This document shows, one piece after another, positions 1-9,441 of a stretch of 38,133 nucleotides of DNA. The notes below the pieces were generated by a model. It saw only the letters and a program-made list of their open reading frames with translations. It did no database searches and was not told where the DNA came from. The stretch comes from Bacteroidota bacterium (lineage in GTDB: Bacteria; Bacteroidota; Ignavibacteria; Palsa-1295), in contig JAJPIQ010000010.1 in the NCBI GenBank assembly GCA_021324685.1, forward strand, positions 1 through 38,133. The letters are read 5' to 3'. Each line of letters starts with the position of its first letter. Position 1 is the stretch's first letter. A program made the position numbers and the translations under genes.

Positions 1-53
1 GATACCCGATGATTTCATTGCACCGATGAAAAGGAATACGAAGCAATTGCGCT

Positions 54-584
54 TCAGAACATATACCCCAATCCCGCTTTGAGGCCCCTGCGAATCGTGA
101 GCGCAAACGCAACATACATGTGACCGTTATCTATACCTGTGTACCGAAAATCGGGACCGATGTTCAAATAACTGTTCGTAACGCTGGTATAAGTTTTCCC
201 GTTTTGTGGTATATTCCAGCTTTCGTAGCTTTTCAATAATACAATACCGAGATAATACGCGCCATCGATTATGTACCCAGCGTGAAAACCCCAAAATTGT
301 TCGGTGGATGTTGGGTAGGGCCTGAGGATAGCGTCGGGACTGGGATCATAAATCATAACGAGCTCTGGACGGTAAGAGTACGTTCCATACTCCACTCCGA
401 AGTAAAAAGGGCGGAGTTGCAAGCCCCCTTCGATGCCCCAACCAGGATCGCCGTTCGTATCCAGGCTGCCGCTTGCTCCAAGGTAAGCACGAAAATTTTG
501 ACTTTCCTGGCAGTACGTTACTCCTGAGCGTGTTAACACGCTCAGAGATATTGCAATGAATAACATGTGCCGAACTTTCGTCAT
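54..584 (-). CDS. Small outer-membrane beta-barrel protein
   Basis: This 176-residue protein has an N-terminal hydrophobic signal peptide (about residues 5-25, ending near YCQES). The rest alternates hydrophobic and polar residues with many Tyr, Gly and Phe, and the chain ends in phenylalanine (GLGYMF), the usual C-terminal residue of an outer-membrane barrel. The length fits an 8-strand OmpA/OmpX-like barrel. No specific family is recognised. It starts 45 bases downstream of the ClpB C-half stop on the same strand, so the two may be co-transcribed. No clear Shine-Dalgarno sequence precedes the ATG. Its cargo or role cannot be told from sequence. Confidence 0.75.
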   Translation of the reverse strand: MTKVRHMLFIAISLSVLTRSGVTYCQESQNFRAYLGASGSLDTNGDPGWGIEGGLQLRPFYFGVEYGTYSYRPELVMIYDPSPDAILRPYPTSTEQFWGFHAGYIIDGAYYLGIVLLKSYESWNIPQNGKTYTSVTNSYLNIGPDFRYTGIDNGHMYVAFALTIRRGLKAGLGYMF

Positions 585-629
585 GATATCCGGCAGCCAA
601 TTAAGTTATAGTGAATTACGTTAAAATGC

Positions 630-1955
630 TCAGCCGATTTTTTCAAACGTATACTGCCCGCTTTCGGTGTGGTCCACCCGCACGGTATCTCCGGTCGCGA
701 TCTCGGCGCCCAGTAATTTGATCGATAGCGGATCGACGATCGCTTTTTGGATGACGCGCTTGAGCGGGCGGGCGCCATAAACGGGGTCGAAGCCGCTTTT
801 GGCGAGCCAGTCCCGGGCCTCATCGGTAACTTCCAGGTGGAGGCCATTTTTTTCGGACATTTCGATCACGCGCCTGAGCTGAATATCGACGATCTTCCGA
901 AGATCGCGTTCGGTGATCGGCTGAAACATGACGATCTCGTCGACGCGATTGAGGAACTCGGGCCGGATCGTCTTTCGAAGTTCGGCGAGCAGGAGCGAGC
1001 GGAGGTTCCCCATGATGCGATCGCGGTTCTCCTCGGTCATCTTTTGCATCTGTTCCGTAATGAGATGGGAACCGATGTTGGACGTCATAATAATGATCGT
1101 ATTCTTGAAATCGACCGTCCGGCCCTGCGAATCGGTGAGGCGGCCATCGTCGAGCACCTGCAGCAGGATGTTGAAGACGTCGGGATGCGCTTTTTCGATC
1201 TCGTCGAGCAAGACCACGCTATACGGCCGCCGGCGGACGGCTTCGGTCAACTGGCCGCCTTCTTCGTAGCCGACGTATCCCGGCGGCGCGCCGACGAGCC
1301 GCGAGACCGAAAACTTTTCCATATACTCGGACATATCGATGCGGACCATCGCGTGGTCGTCGTCGAACAGGAATTCGGCAAGCGAGCGCGCGAGTTCTGT
1401 TTTCCCCACGCCGGTCGAGCCGAGGAAAATAAAGCTCCCGATCGGCCGGTTGCGGTCCTGCATCCCCGCGCGCGAGCGGCGAATGGCATTGGCGACGGCG
1501 GTCACGGCTTCGTTTTGGCCAACGACGCGCTCGTGCAGCCGGTCTTCCATGCGAAGGAGTTTCTCGCGCTCGCTTTCGAGCATACGCGAGACCGGAATGC
1601 CCGTCCACTTTGCAACGACTTCGGCAATGTCCTCGGGGCCGACGACCTCCTTGAGCATTTGGCGGTCTTTCTGAAGTTTTTCGAGATCTTCCTGCTTTTT
1701 CTTAAGATCGTTTTCGATCTGTGGGATACGCCCATAGCGGATTTCCGCCACTTTGGCGAGATCGCCCTGCCGTTCGACCTGCTCGGCCTCGATGCGAAGC
1801 TGCTCGATCTCTTCGCGCTCGCCGCGAATCTCTTTGATCAGTTTTTTTTCGTGCTCCCAATGGGAACGGAGCTGTGTCCGCTTTTCCTGGAGGTCCGCTA
1901 ATTCTTTTTCGATCTCGGCCAGCCGGGCCGAGGTCGCCTGATTGACTGTCGCCAT
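630..1955 (-). CDS. clpB: ClpB disaggregase, C-terminal half (M domain plus NBD2) as a separate gene
   Basis: The 441 residues match the C-terminal half of ClpB. A coiled-coil M-domain segment spans about residues 8-100. It is followed by the conserved linker WTGIPVSRMLESEREKLL and a complete second AAA+ domain. That domain has Walker A GSTGVGKT (179-186, with Ser where Pro is usual), pore loop GYVG (226-229), Walker B ending in DE (251-252), sensor-1 TSN, arginine finger in RPEFLNR (332-338) and sensor-2 GARPLKR (394-400). Full ClpB is about 860 residues. The Clp_N repeats and NBD1 are absent here and are encoded at 29083-30402. The ATG is preceded by no Shine-Dalgarno sequence, and a terminator lies just upstream. 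The two halves probably assemble into one hexameric machine with DnaK, but that is inference. Confidence 0.93.
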   Translation of the reverse strand: MATVNQATSARLAEIEKELADLQEKRTQLRSHWEHEKKLIKEIRGEREEIEQLRIEAEQVERQGDLAKVAEIRYGRIPQIENDLKKKQEDLEKLQKDRQMLKEVVGPEDIAEVVAKWTGIPVSRMLESEREKLLRMEDRLHERVVGQNEAVTAVANAIRRSRAGMQDRNRPIGSFIFLGSTGVGKTELARSLAEFLFDDDHAMVRIDMSEYMEKFSVSRLVGAPPGYVGYEEGGQLTEAVRRRPYSVVLLDEIEKAHPDVFNILLQVLDDGRLTDSQGRTVDFKNTIIIMTSNIGSHLITEQMQKMTEENRDRIMGNLRSLLLAELRKTIRPEFLNRVDEIVMFQPITERDLRKIVDIQLRRVIEMSEKNGLHLEVTDEARDWLAKSGFDPVYGARPLKRVIQKAIVDPLSIKLLGAEIATGDTVRVDHTESGQYTFEKIG

Positions 1956-1973
1956 AGGAGGGTAAAAACAATT

Positions 1974-2009
1974 TTTGAAAAAAGAAAAGCCCCGAAAATC
2001 GGGGCTTTT
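1974..2009 (-). terminator. Rho-independent terminator after the large T9SS gene
   Basis: An 11-bp perfect stem (1985-1995 with 1999-2009, core GCCCCGA/TCGGGGC) has a 3-nt loop. On the minus strand it is followed by a U-rich tract (CTTTTCTTTTTT). It should end transcripts of the large surface-protein gene, and it sits only about 30 bases before the ClpB C-half start codon. Confidence 0.85.
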
Positions 2010-2036
2010 CGAAGATCATTTCGCCTCTCGGCACTA

Positions 2037-5000
2037 CTACTTCTGGATCACGATCATTCGGTCGTCCGAGTGCCCGGCGCTCGCAACGCGGAGGGAATAG
2101 GCGCCCGAAGGAAGGTCGCTGACATCGAGGTCCATCGACAGGGCGCCGGCGTTCATCGAGGTATTATGAGCAAAGGTCCGGACAACTTCTCCCAGCGCAT
2201 TATAGAGTTCCACGGTCATGGGAACGCCGTCGGCATGCACATCGAGATTCAGGTGCAGCGTATTCGCCGCCGGGTTCGGATGAACGTTTTGGATGCTGAA
2301 CGACACCTGCCCGGTATAGAGCATGAATCGGAGAATGTTGTTGCCGCAGAACTCCTGCGGAATGAATGTCGCCGGCACGGTATCGTGCAGCACATAGCAG
2401 AGGTCCTGTCCTGCCGAATTCTGGAACGTCACGTTCGAGATCACGAACGAGCTCGTCGTGTCCTTCGCGATCATGACTTCGAGTTGCAACTGGCCAAGAA
2501 TGCCGGTGGAATCGAACGGAACGTTCCCAGTCCTTGCCAGCACCAGGTGCAGCACCGCAGGATCCTTCGACTGATCGACCGTTGCACTCACGACCGTATA
2601 TCCCGGCGGATTGAGGACCGGCGTTGCAAGCGGATCGAAGAGATCGCGCTTAAAGCTAATGTCCATCGAGATCGTCTTGACGTCCGCCTCATCGGCAATC
2701 GGCAATGTCATCTGGATCGGAACCGTAAAGGTGTTACCGGTCGCGGCAATATACGGCCCCGAAGCTGGATTTTGCACGCTGAGTACGGTGTGCTCCTGGA
2801 GCCCGACGCCGGTGATTTCAACGGTGTCTTTCCACGGCGCAATACCGGCATTAGAAGCAGTATCGAACGTGAAGATCACGTACGCCTTCATGCCCTGCCT
2901 GGCGCTTGGCGTGTAAACGATCCCATATTTCGCTTGTTCGCCGCCATTCAGCGTTTGATCGATGGTGAGGGCATGGCTGCTATTTGCCGAGAACTCGAAG
3001 TCATTGCTCTCGCCCGGCGCCGTCGGATCGTCCACAATCTCTGCCGAAACGACTTTGACCGGAAGACTCGTCGCTTTCGCCAGAGCCGTTACACTGTCGG
3101 TGTTGTTCATGCAGATGTACGTCGGCACGAAATCATGTCCGAGCGCCGAAGCCGCGATCGTCGAGGACCCCATAGAAAGTGTGACGGAGCCGTATGCACA
3201 GTCCGTCATTCCTTTGATCCTGAGCAGTCCGCTATCGATGCCATTGCCGTGCATGAGCCCTTGCACGATCACGTTCGCACTCTTACCGGGCTGGATCGTA
3301 TCCCATTGCATGAGGGAACCTGGCTGCACGATCGAGAACGGTGTATCGACGGAGATCGACTCGATAATGAGCGGCGCATCGCCGGTATCGGTGACGACGA
3401 CCGTCTGCTGGCCGGTTGGGATGCCCGGCTGCGAAGTCCCAAAGTCGATCGCCGCGGTCGAAAGGTGGACCTGGGCGTGATAGACGTTGATATTCAAGAT
3501 GACTATCGGCCGAGTCGTCCCATCTTGACCGATAGCAACCAGGGTGTCAACACGGTCGGCCCAGCGCTCGCCCGGCAGGGTCCCATCCGGCTTAGTCAAA
3601 TCTGGCGTAAATTGAACGTCATTCCATTCGCTGTCGTCTTTTGGCGCGATGTCTACGGGCCCCGAAAGATAATCGGCAAGCCGTGGCGATTCAGCGACGA
3701 TTTTATATTCGTACGCGTCAGGACCGACGACTGCGGTCGAATCGACTAAGATATCGTCGGTACCAATATTCTGGAGAATGCACCGAAATGTTATGGAGCT
3801 ATCGCAGATTGTTTGCTTTTGAACGGTCGTTACGTTCCACTGCAACTCCGGTTTTTTGCCATGACCCAACAGGATACTGAAGTCTTTATTTATGTGTGTA
3901 AACGGTGCGGGAATATCCGAAGCCCACTGCATGGTGGTCGAGTCTTCGAGCGTGTCCTGCGTTGGCGTATAACAGAAATTAAGTTCCACACCCTGACCCG
4001 GATTTAAGACCAATGGAAGCTTCGTAGAATCCGGGAAGCTGAAGTTGGAGTTAAGAATATTATCTCGAACCCATTGAGTCGTAAGCGTAAATGGCGCCTG
4101 TCCCGAATTCCAGACACGAACATTAGAACATTTTGTAGTCCCAACAGTAACCGCACCGAAATCATGATCTTCCGCATTGATCGCTCCCACCTGCGTGGAA
4201 CCGACAAGGGGCGCGGAGGGCGACGGGCAATCGGTCTGTACGATCAGCGTATCGTTATAGACGTGAGCCGATGCCGCGGCGCTGAAGCAAAGCTGGAAGA
4301 CGATCGAGTCTCCGGGCGCAAGCTTCGCCGGCAATGCAGGCGATACATTCGAGACCTGGAAGCCCTGACTTCCGACTGCGAAATGATAGCTCGAAACATT
4401 ATAAGAGAGGCCACCGCTTGCATTCAGGTTCTTAAATACGAACCGAGTACACGTATCGACGCCGAGCGAAACATTCAGGAAGAAAGCAGAATCTTTTCCC
4501 GCCTGCGTCGAATAAAAGGCAAGTTTTGGCGCGGTGTAGTGAAGATAGATCAGCGTATCGTTCCCAGCCCCATTGACCGCCCATACCCACGCCCAGGCGT
4601 CCTGCAATGGATTTTCCACCTGGATTTGAACGGTTGTGTCGGTCGTTCCCGGAATAACGGTAAAGTCGGTCGGAATGAACTCGACATTGCTGCTGACATA
4701 GCCAGAGTCCGATCCCGGTTTGCGTTTTAAGACGCCGCTCGGATCGTTCAAGATATCGATCGTAGAAAGGCCGCGATCGAGCGGGTTCACGTCCTTAATA
4801 TGAACGTTCCATCCGTCGCAGAGCGTATCGGCAGATATCGTTGGTGAGAACGCGCCGTCGATGCCAAACGAAATTCCACAGGTCGAAGCATACGAGAAAT
4901 AATAATCGTCATCGTCATTATCTCCCAGATCGTAATCGGGATCCAGGCCAAGATCGCCATATTGGTAGAGCGCAAAGGCACTATCGCCGATGGCATAATA

Positions 5001-5249
5001 AGAACCCGGGAAAATTTCATACCGCTTTCCGACGAGTTCCGGATGGCCAGGAATCGTGTAGGCTTGTCCATCGGCCGGATAGCCCCCAAGATTGACGGGA
5101 CCGATCGCATTATGCCAGAGATTGATGTGGTTAAGCTGGTCGGAACGGGCGATGATATTGATGTATCGCTTTTTATGGACTTGTGACTTATCGTCCGGGA
5201 CTTGCCACATATAACTTGTCCGGCAGCGACTGAGCGGAATAATATTCAT
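2037..5249 (-). CDS. T9SS-sorted surface protein, C-terminal part (downstream of in-frame TAG)
   Basis: The 1070 residues lack a signal peptide and begin in the middle of a domain. They continue in frame the ORF at 5304-6446, from which they are separated only by a TAG and 18 sense codons (YQYRAQYSTSEPFTAPEQ). Visible parts are an acidic Asp-rich stretch (about 101-117), choice-of-anchor D/ASH-like beta domains (about 355-460 and 590-700), a cohesin-like beta domain (about 820-955) and a T9SS type-A sorting domain (about 985-1070, with HPNPAANTLHLNL and DLPSGAYSLRV). The gene ends in tandem TAG TAG codons. The ATG at 5249 is only the first Met after the break and need not be a real start. Either the gene is a nonsense-mutated pseudogene or the stop is a sequence error or is read through. 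Confidence 0.8.
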   Translation of the reverse strand: MNIIPLSRCRTSYMWQVPDDKSQVHKKRYINIIARSDQLNHINLWHNAIGPVNLGGYPADGQAYTIPGHPELVGKRYEIFPGSYYAIGDSAFALYQYGDLGLDPDYDLGDNDDDDYYFSYASTCGISFGIDGAFSPTISADTLCDGWNVHIKDVNPLDRGLSTIDILNDPSGVLKRKPGSDSGYVSSNVEFIPTDFTVIPGTTDTTVQIQVENPLQDAWAWVWAVNGAGNDTLIYLHYTAPKLAFYSTQAGKDSAFFLNVSLGVDTCTRFVFKNLNASGGLSYNVSSYHFAVGSQGFQVSNVSPALPAKLAPGDSIVFQLCFSAAASAHVYNDTLIVQTDCPSPSAPLVGSTQVGAINAEDHDFGAVTVGTTKCSNVRVWNSGQAPFTLTTQWVRDNILNSNFSFPDSTKLPLVLNPGQGVELNFCYTPTQDTLEDSTTMQWASDIPAPFTHINKDFSILLGHGKKPELQWNVTTVQKQTICDSSITFRCILQNIGTDDILVDSTAVVGPDAYEYKIVAESPRLADYLSGPVDIAPKDDSEWNDVQFTPDLTKPDGTLPGERWADRVDTLVAIGQDGTTRPIVILNINVYHAQVHLSTAAIDFGTSQPGIPTGQQTVVVTDTGDAPLIIESISVDTPFSIVQPGSLMQWDTIQPGKSANVIVQGLMHGNGIDSGLLRIKGMTDCAYGSVTLSMGSSTIAASALGHDFVPTYICMNNTDSVTALAKATSLPVKVVSAEIVDDPTAPGESNDFEFSANSSHALTIDQTLNGGEQAKYGIVYTPSARQGMKAYVIFTFDTASNAGIAPWKDTVEITGVGLQEHTVLSVQNPASGPYIAATGNTFTVPIQMTLPIADEADVKTISMDISFKRDLFDPLATPVLNPPGYTVVSATVDQSKDPAVLHLVLARTGNVPFDSTGILGQLQLEVMIAKDTTSSFVISNVTFQNSAGQDLCYVLHDTVPATFIPQEFCGNNILRFMLYTGQVSFSIQNVHPNPAANTLHLNLDVHADGVPMTVELYNALGEVVRTFAHNTSMNAGALSMDLDVSDLPSGAYSLRVASAGHSDDRMIVIQK

Positions 5250-5303
5250 TTGCTCAGGTGCCGTGAATGGTTCCGACGTTGAATATTGTGCGCGATATTG
5301 GTA

Positions 5304-5306
5304 CTA
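5304..5306 (-). other. In-frame TAG splitting one surface-protein gene
   Basis: The TAG codon is the stop of the 380-residue upstream ORF. The same frame stays open without interruption from 5303 down to 2040. The residues on either side (STKIMVE, then YQYRAQYST) read as one continuous beta-sandwich sequence. A single C-to-T change of a CAG glutamine codon would create it. Confidence 0.85.
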
Positions 5307-6446
5307 TTCGACCATGATCTTCGTCGAGCTGGTATCGCCGATGTTGATTCCGCTCTCGACATTGTCATACGTCATCGGCGGACACATGTACCGCCCAAAG
5401 GACTGTGTCTGAAGCCCAATGGGATCGTACGTCGTAAAGAGCGTAGTGCCTTTGGGGTCGAACATAAAGATCTTGAATTGCGAACCCTCCGAGGCATCGC
5501 CGGGATCGCCATTTGGCGACTCCTTGAACGGCATTGAAACATAATCTTTGTCGGTCCAGAAATCGACAGGGACCATTTGCTCGGCCGACATATTGCGCTG
5601 ATCGCCGCCTAACTGAGAAAAGGAGGTCTCGCCATTAAATGCTCCTTCGTTTCCGGCAATAACGGCGACCGGTTGGTCCGCGACGACGATGGAGCCCGAC
5701 ATATCATTATCCGGATCGTCGATCGTTGACTTGACGTAGTAGACCTCGCCACGGTTAAGATTGACACTAAAAGGGTTTGGCTGACCTGTTGCACCCTGAC
5801 CGCAATTGACGCCGACATGACCGCCGCGAGTAAGCCCGTTCGGGGTGATGGTTACGTTCGTATTGTCCTTAATGGCAATAATGCAAAATTCAGAACTCGA
5901 GGAGTCGGCAGTACAGGGAAAGTGATGGCTGTTGGCATGGCCCAGCGAAGGATTGGCCGGCATCGAAGCGACGACATACGTTTTGCCCAGGGCGCCGGTC
6001 TGCAGCGCCATATAAAGCGAACCCGAATTCGGGCCGGTCGAGTAATACGACACGCTGATCGGCCGGTCAGAACGAATATGGCATGTGGCATACTCGGGAG
6101 CTTCCCCATCGGGATTAAGGGGGACCCCGTTGGCATCGCGCGGGTTCATCATGCCCTGGTCGAGCGGGTATTGCCACCCCTCTTTCGCCTGAATATGTTG
6201 CGTCGGCCCCGTGACTTCCTTTCCGGTCTGATCGAAGTACGAGATGGTGACGTTACAGTCATAATATGAGCTGATCAGCGCATAAAATCCCTGAAACGGT
6301 TTGATGGCGGCGCACTTGATGCTCGGAACGATTTCGGCCAGGTAAAAATCGCGGCCGTCCGATGGAATTCCCTTTTGAGATTGAGCCAGTGCCGGTTCGA
6401 CGGAAAAAAACAACACACAGGCGAAAAGCAAATTTCGAAAGCGCAT
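5304..6446 (-). CDS. IgGFc-binding-type surface protein, N-terminal part
   Basis: This 380-residue ORF starts with a clear Sec signal peptide (MRFRNLLFACVLFFSVEPALAQ). It continues into a domain with the look of IgGFc-binding N-terminal modules (GRDFYLAEIVPS near the start, then repeated beta strands such as ISVSYYSTG and QPVAVIAGN). It ends at the TAG at 5304-5306 with no T9SS sorting domain. Its natural continuation, including the sorting domain, is the ORF at 2037-5249; together they would make a protein of about 1469 residues. As it stands, the product would be exported to the periplasm but lack the surface sorting signal. It is divergent from the propeller gene at 6691, with a 244-base region between them. 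Confidence 0.8.
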   Translation of the reverse strand: MRFRNLLFACVLFFSVEPALAQSQKGIPSDGRDFYLAEIVPSIKCAAIKPFQGFYALISSYYDCNVTISYFDQTGKEVTGPTQHIQAKEGWQYPLDQGMMNPRDANGVPLNPDGEAPEYATCHIRSDRPISVSYYSTGPNSGSLYMALQTGALGKTYVVASMPANPSLGHANSHHFPCTADSSSSEFCIIAIKDNTNVTITPNGLTRGGHVGVNCGQGATGQPNPFSVNLNRGEVYYVKSTIDDPDNDMSGSIVVADQPVAVIAGNEGAFNGETSFSQLGGDQRNMSAEQMVPVDFWTDKDYVSMPFKESPNGDPGDASEGSQFKIFMFDPKGTTLFTTYDPIGLQTQSFGRYMCPPMTYDNVESGINIGDTSSTKIMVE

Positions 6447-6690
6447 ACAGCAGATAGAACAAATGATAGTAAGCAGATCGAAGATCGTCGTCCTCGATAT
6501 TAAAAACGCGCGACGATTCCGCAGTTACAAAAAAATTTGTGAGCGCAACCAGTCGCAACGACGCAAAAGAAGCTTCAAAAACCGGCCTGCAGCAGAAGAA
6601 CGAGACCGTTTTGGAAGTCTAGTTGAACCTACTTGTTCTAAGAAAGATTTAATCGAATGATAAAAAATTTCGAAAACGGGTTCGTTCTAT

Positions 6691-8865
6691 ATGAAAACCA
6701 TGCGTTTTTTTCGAAGTCTTGTCCTGTTCCTTGCACTTCCGGCTTCGCTCTTTGCACAGCCCGGAGAAAGCTCTACACCATGGGTCGAAACAAACGGCCC
6801 TCCGGGCGGAGCCTGCCCGAGTGTTTGCGTTGATTCGACTAAGCGCCTTTTCATAGGCACGGAGGCAGCCGGAGCCTTCGAGAGTCCTAATGCAGGGAAT
6901 GTCTGGTATCCCCGCAATACAGGACTTACCACGTTTCATATGCGAGATCTCGAAGCCAGCCCGCGAGGGTATATTTTTGCGATCACCTACGATGCAGGGC
7001 TTTTTCGGTGGTACCGCGACGATAATCCGACCTGGGCCCTGATGGATACCACACTGACGTTCGGGGTGATCTCTTCCATGGCATGTTCGCCGAACGGAGA
7101 CCTCTTCATCGGCAGCTCACTATACGGTATTCTTCGATCGTCCGATAATGGCGTTTCATGGAGCAGAGCGGACACCGGCATCGATCCTCATATTAAAGAC
7201 TTCCCTATTCTTACCGCTTCGAACGGCGGCCTGATCGCACTCGGGCATTATTTGGACAGTACTCGTCACGACGTATATCGAATTTATCATTCCACCGACG
7301 ATGCCGCGCACTGGAGCATTCTCGCGCCGGCGCCGACGGGCGTGCAGCCTTCCGCGTTGCTCGTGTTAAGCGGCGGAACTATTTTTTATGGCGATCTTTC
7401 CGACCGGCTCTACCAAACGACGGACAATGGTGCCGACTGGAACCTGGTCTTTCACGATTCGATGGGCTCCGCTGTATACAATGTGGTTCAAAGCCCCGCC
7501 AACGGTCACCTTTTTCTTCGCACGAATTATGGGAATTTATTTCGTTCGATCGATTCCGGTAGCTCGTGGCAATGGGTGAGTACCGATACGATCGGCGGCA
7601 GCATTTATGCGACCGCCATCGATGCCAGCGGGACAATCTTCGTGGGAACCGATTTCGAAGGGATGCTCCGCTCGACCGACGACGGCGTCACCTTCGATCT
7701 TGTCGATTCGATGCTTACCGCCTCGTTCGTCTACGATGTCGCGGTCGACCGGACGAGTAATGTATACGGCGTCACCGAGGACCTGATTTATCGCTCGACC
7801 GATCGTGGCGAAACCTGGTCCAAACTCAATATTGAAATTGGCGAATCTCTTTTCGATCCCGCCTTCGCGATCGATAGCGCCAACGTCCTCTACATGGGAA
7901 ATAACGCTGGCGTGTGGGTTTCCAACAGTGCCGGACTTACCTGGAAGCACCCGGTAGGACCTCCGCAACAGCAAGCTTCTAATCAATGTTACCAGATCGC
8001 CGTTTCATCGGCCGGCAGTGCCCTCGCCGCGACGCAATACGGGATCGTTCGCTCGACCGATCATGGCATCTCGTGGGCGCTCGACACCCTCGGCATTGGG
8101 CTCTCGACGATGAAAGGGATCGTCATCGGAAAAGATGGCAACCTTTATTCCGAGGATGGTGTCGGTACGATCTATCGCTCCTCGGACGATGGTGAACTTT
8201 GGGCACCATTCCTTTCTAACAGCTCTGGCCTGACGGCCATCGAAACAGATGGAACGATGTTCCGAACGAGCCGTCCGGCTGTTTTTCGTTCCACCGATCA
8301 AGGGCTCTCCTGGCAGCAGATCTGGATCCCCGACTCGGTTCATCCTCGTTCGGTAAATCGGACCTATCTCGATTCGCATTCGGCGCTCTTCGCGGCGACG
8401 GATTCCGGTATCTACCGTTCCAGCGACCATGGAAATTCCTGGACGTCGGCAAGCGACGGACTCCAGGATCCCAGCGCTTCGCGGCTCAGTGCCGCGACCG
8501 ACCTTTGCGAGGACGCACGAGATGGAACCTATTACGCCGCTTCTCGAGGCCAGGGCGTATTTCGAAGCGTGGTCTCCAGTTCGGTTTCGAATTCCCTTCT
8601 CGCTCCTGCACTTGAAATTCGAAACTCCCCCAATCCTTTTAAAGACGTCACGATCGTTTCATTCCTGCTCCGTGAATCTTCCGAGGTACGACTCGAGCTT
8701 CGCAATACGGTCGGCACGCTTCTGTGGTCGCAAGAATTTCACGAGTTGAGCGCCGGCGAGCATCGAGTCCCGATCGTCCCGAGCCATCTGCCAGACGGGA
8801 ATTATCTCTGCACGGTTCGAACGAGCGAAGGAAGCGCCACCGTATGGATCGATAAATTGAATTAA
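6691..8865 (+). CDS. Secreted Asp-box beta-propeller protein with T9SS sorting domain
   Basis: The 724 residues begin with a signal peptide (MRFFRSLVLFLALPASLFAQ). About eleven Asp-box motifs of the form S-x-D-x-G-x-[ST]-W follow (for example RSSDNGVSW, RSTDRGETW, RSTDHGISW, RSSDHGNSW), as in sortilin/YCF48/BNR-type propellers. The last ~85 residues form a T9SS type-A sorting domain (NSPNPFKDVTIVSFLL then LPDGNYLCTVRT), so the protein should cross the outer membrane and be anchored or released. The start at 6691 has no Shine-Dalgarno sequence; a second ATG lies 9 bases on. Its binding target is unknown. Asp boxes are structural and do not by themselves imply sialidase activity. Confidence 0.88.
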   Translation: MKTMRFFRSLVLFLALPASLFAQPGESSTPWVETNGPPGGACPSVCVDSTKRLFIGTEAAGAFESPNAGNVWYPRNTGLTTFHMRDLEASPRGYIFAITYDAGLFRWYRDDNPTWALMDTTLTFGVISSMACSPNGDLFIGSSLYGILRSSDNGVSWSRADTGIDPHIKDFPILTASNGGLIALGHYLDSTRHDVYRIYHSTDDAAHWSILAPAPTGVQPSALLVLSGGTIFYGDLSDRLYQTTDNGADWNLVFHDSMGSAVYNVVQSPANGHLFLRTNYGNLFRSIDSGSSWQWVSTDTIGGSIYATAIDASGTIFVGTDFEGMLRSTDDGVTFDLVDSMLTASFVYDVAVDRTSNVYGVTEDLIYRSTDRGETWSKLNIEIGESLFDPAFAIDSANVLYMGNNAGVWVSNSAGLTWKHPVGPPQQQASNQCYQIAVSSAGSALAATQYGIVRSTDHGISWALDTLGIGLSTMKGIVIGKDGNLYSEDGVGTIYRSSDDGELWAPFLSNSSGLTAIETDGTMFRTSRPAVFRSTDQGLSWQQIWIPDSVHPRSVNRTYLDSHSALFAATDSGIYRSSDHGNSWTSASDGLQDPSASRLSAATDLCEDARDGTYYAASRGQGVFRSVVSSSVSNSLLAPALEIRNSPNPFKDVTIVSFLLRESSEVRLELRNTVGTLLWSQEFHELSAGEHRVPIVPSHLPDGNYLCTVRTSEGSATVWIDKLN

Positions 8866-8907
8866 GCGGAAGCGATAATTCAACGTCGGCTGTTCTTCCC
8901 AGCTATT

Positions 8908-9441
8908 ATGGACTTCGATTCGATGGTAGCGATCGTGGTGCGCAGTACGGTCGTGTATCTTGTTATCATTGCGGGCTTCCGCCTTGCGGGTAAACGGCAT
9001 ATTTCGCAGCTTTCACTGCTCGACTTTGCGCTCATTTTGCTTGTTTCCAATGCCGTCCAGAATGCAATGGTGGGCAACGATACTTCGCTTTTAGGGGGCA
9101 TCATTGCAGCGGCGACACTTATCCTTATTAATGTCATTCTCACGAAAATCCTGTTTCGCGACACGAAGCTGGGTCGCCTGATCACCGGCGAGCCGCGACT
9201 GCTGGTCCGCAACGGTCGCTATGTCACTTCGAACCTCGAGCGAGAATCGATCCGCCCGGAAGAGCTCGAAGAACAAATTCGTGAGCATGGATTTGCCGAT
9301 ATTTCCGAAGTGCGGACCGCGATCCTGGAACTCGACGGATCGATTTCGGTACTGCCCTATAATAAGGATGGACAGCACGTGGAGCGGCACATGCCGTTCG
9401 TCCGGCGGCGGCATCGAACGCGAAGAGGGTTGCAGCCATGA
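8908..9441 (+). CDS. DUF421/YetF-type membrane protein
   Basis: The 177-residue protein has three transmembrane segments (about residues 9-26, 34-52 and 60-78). A soluble domain follows with the family signature (RLITGEPRLLVRNGRY, then EELEEQIREHGFADISEVRTAILE and an ISVLPY segment). This matches the YetF/YdfS group of DUF421 proteins, which are inner-membrane proteins of unclear function sometimes linked to spore or stress physiology. The TGA overlaps the start of the ABC-F gene by 4 bases (ATGA), which implies translational coupling. The C-terminus ends in a short Arg-rich tail. Confidence 0.85.
   Translation: MDFDSMVAIVVRSTVVYLVIIAGFRLAGKRHISQLSLLDFALILLVSNAVQNAMVGNDTSLLGGIIAAATLILINVILTKILFRDTKLGRLITGEPRLLVRNGRYVTSNLERESIRPEELEEQIREHGFADISEVRTAILELDGSISVLPYNKDGQHVERHMPFVRRRHRTRRGLQP

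Noticed and set aside
747-1901. Long plus-strand frame of 384 codons opposite the ClpB C-half
   Set aside because: It is antisense to clearly conserved ClpB sequence. The composition follows the opposite strand and it has no family features.
2070-3749. Plus-strand frame of 559 codons opposite the T9SS gene
   Set aside because: It mirrors the coding strand's codon bias, its translation is Arg/His-rich and domain-free, and the minus strand carries a recognisable sorting domain.
5304-5306. TAG as a recoded sense codon
   Set aside because: TAG serves as an ordinary stop for other genes in the window, and no pyrrolysine or suppressor signal is visible. A mutation or sequence error is simpler.
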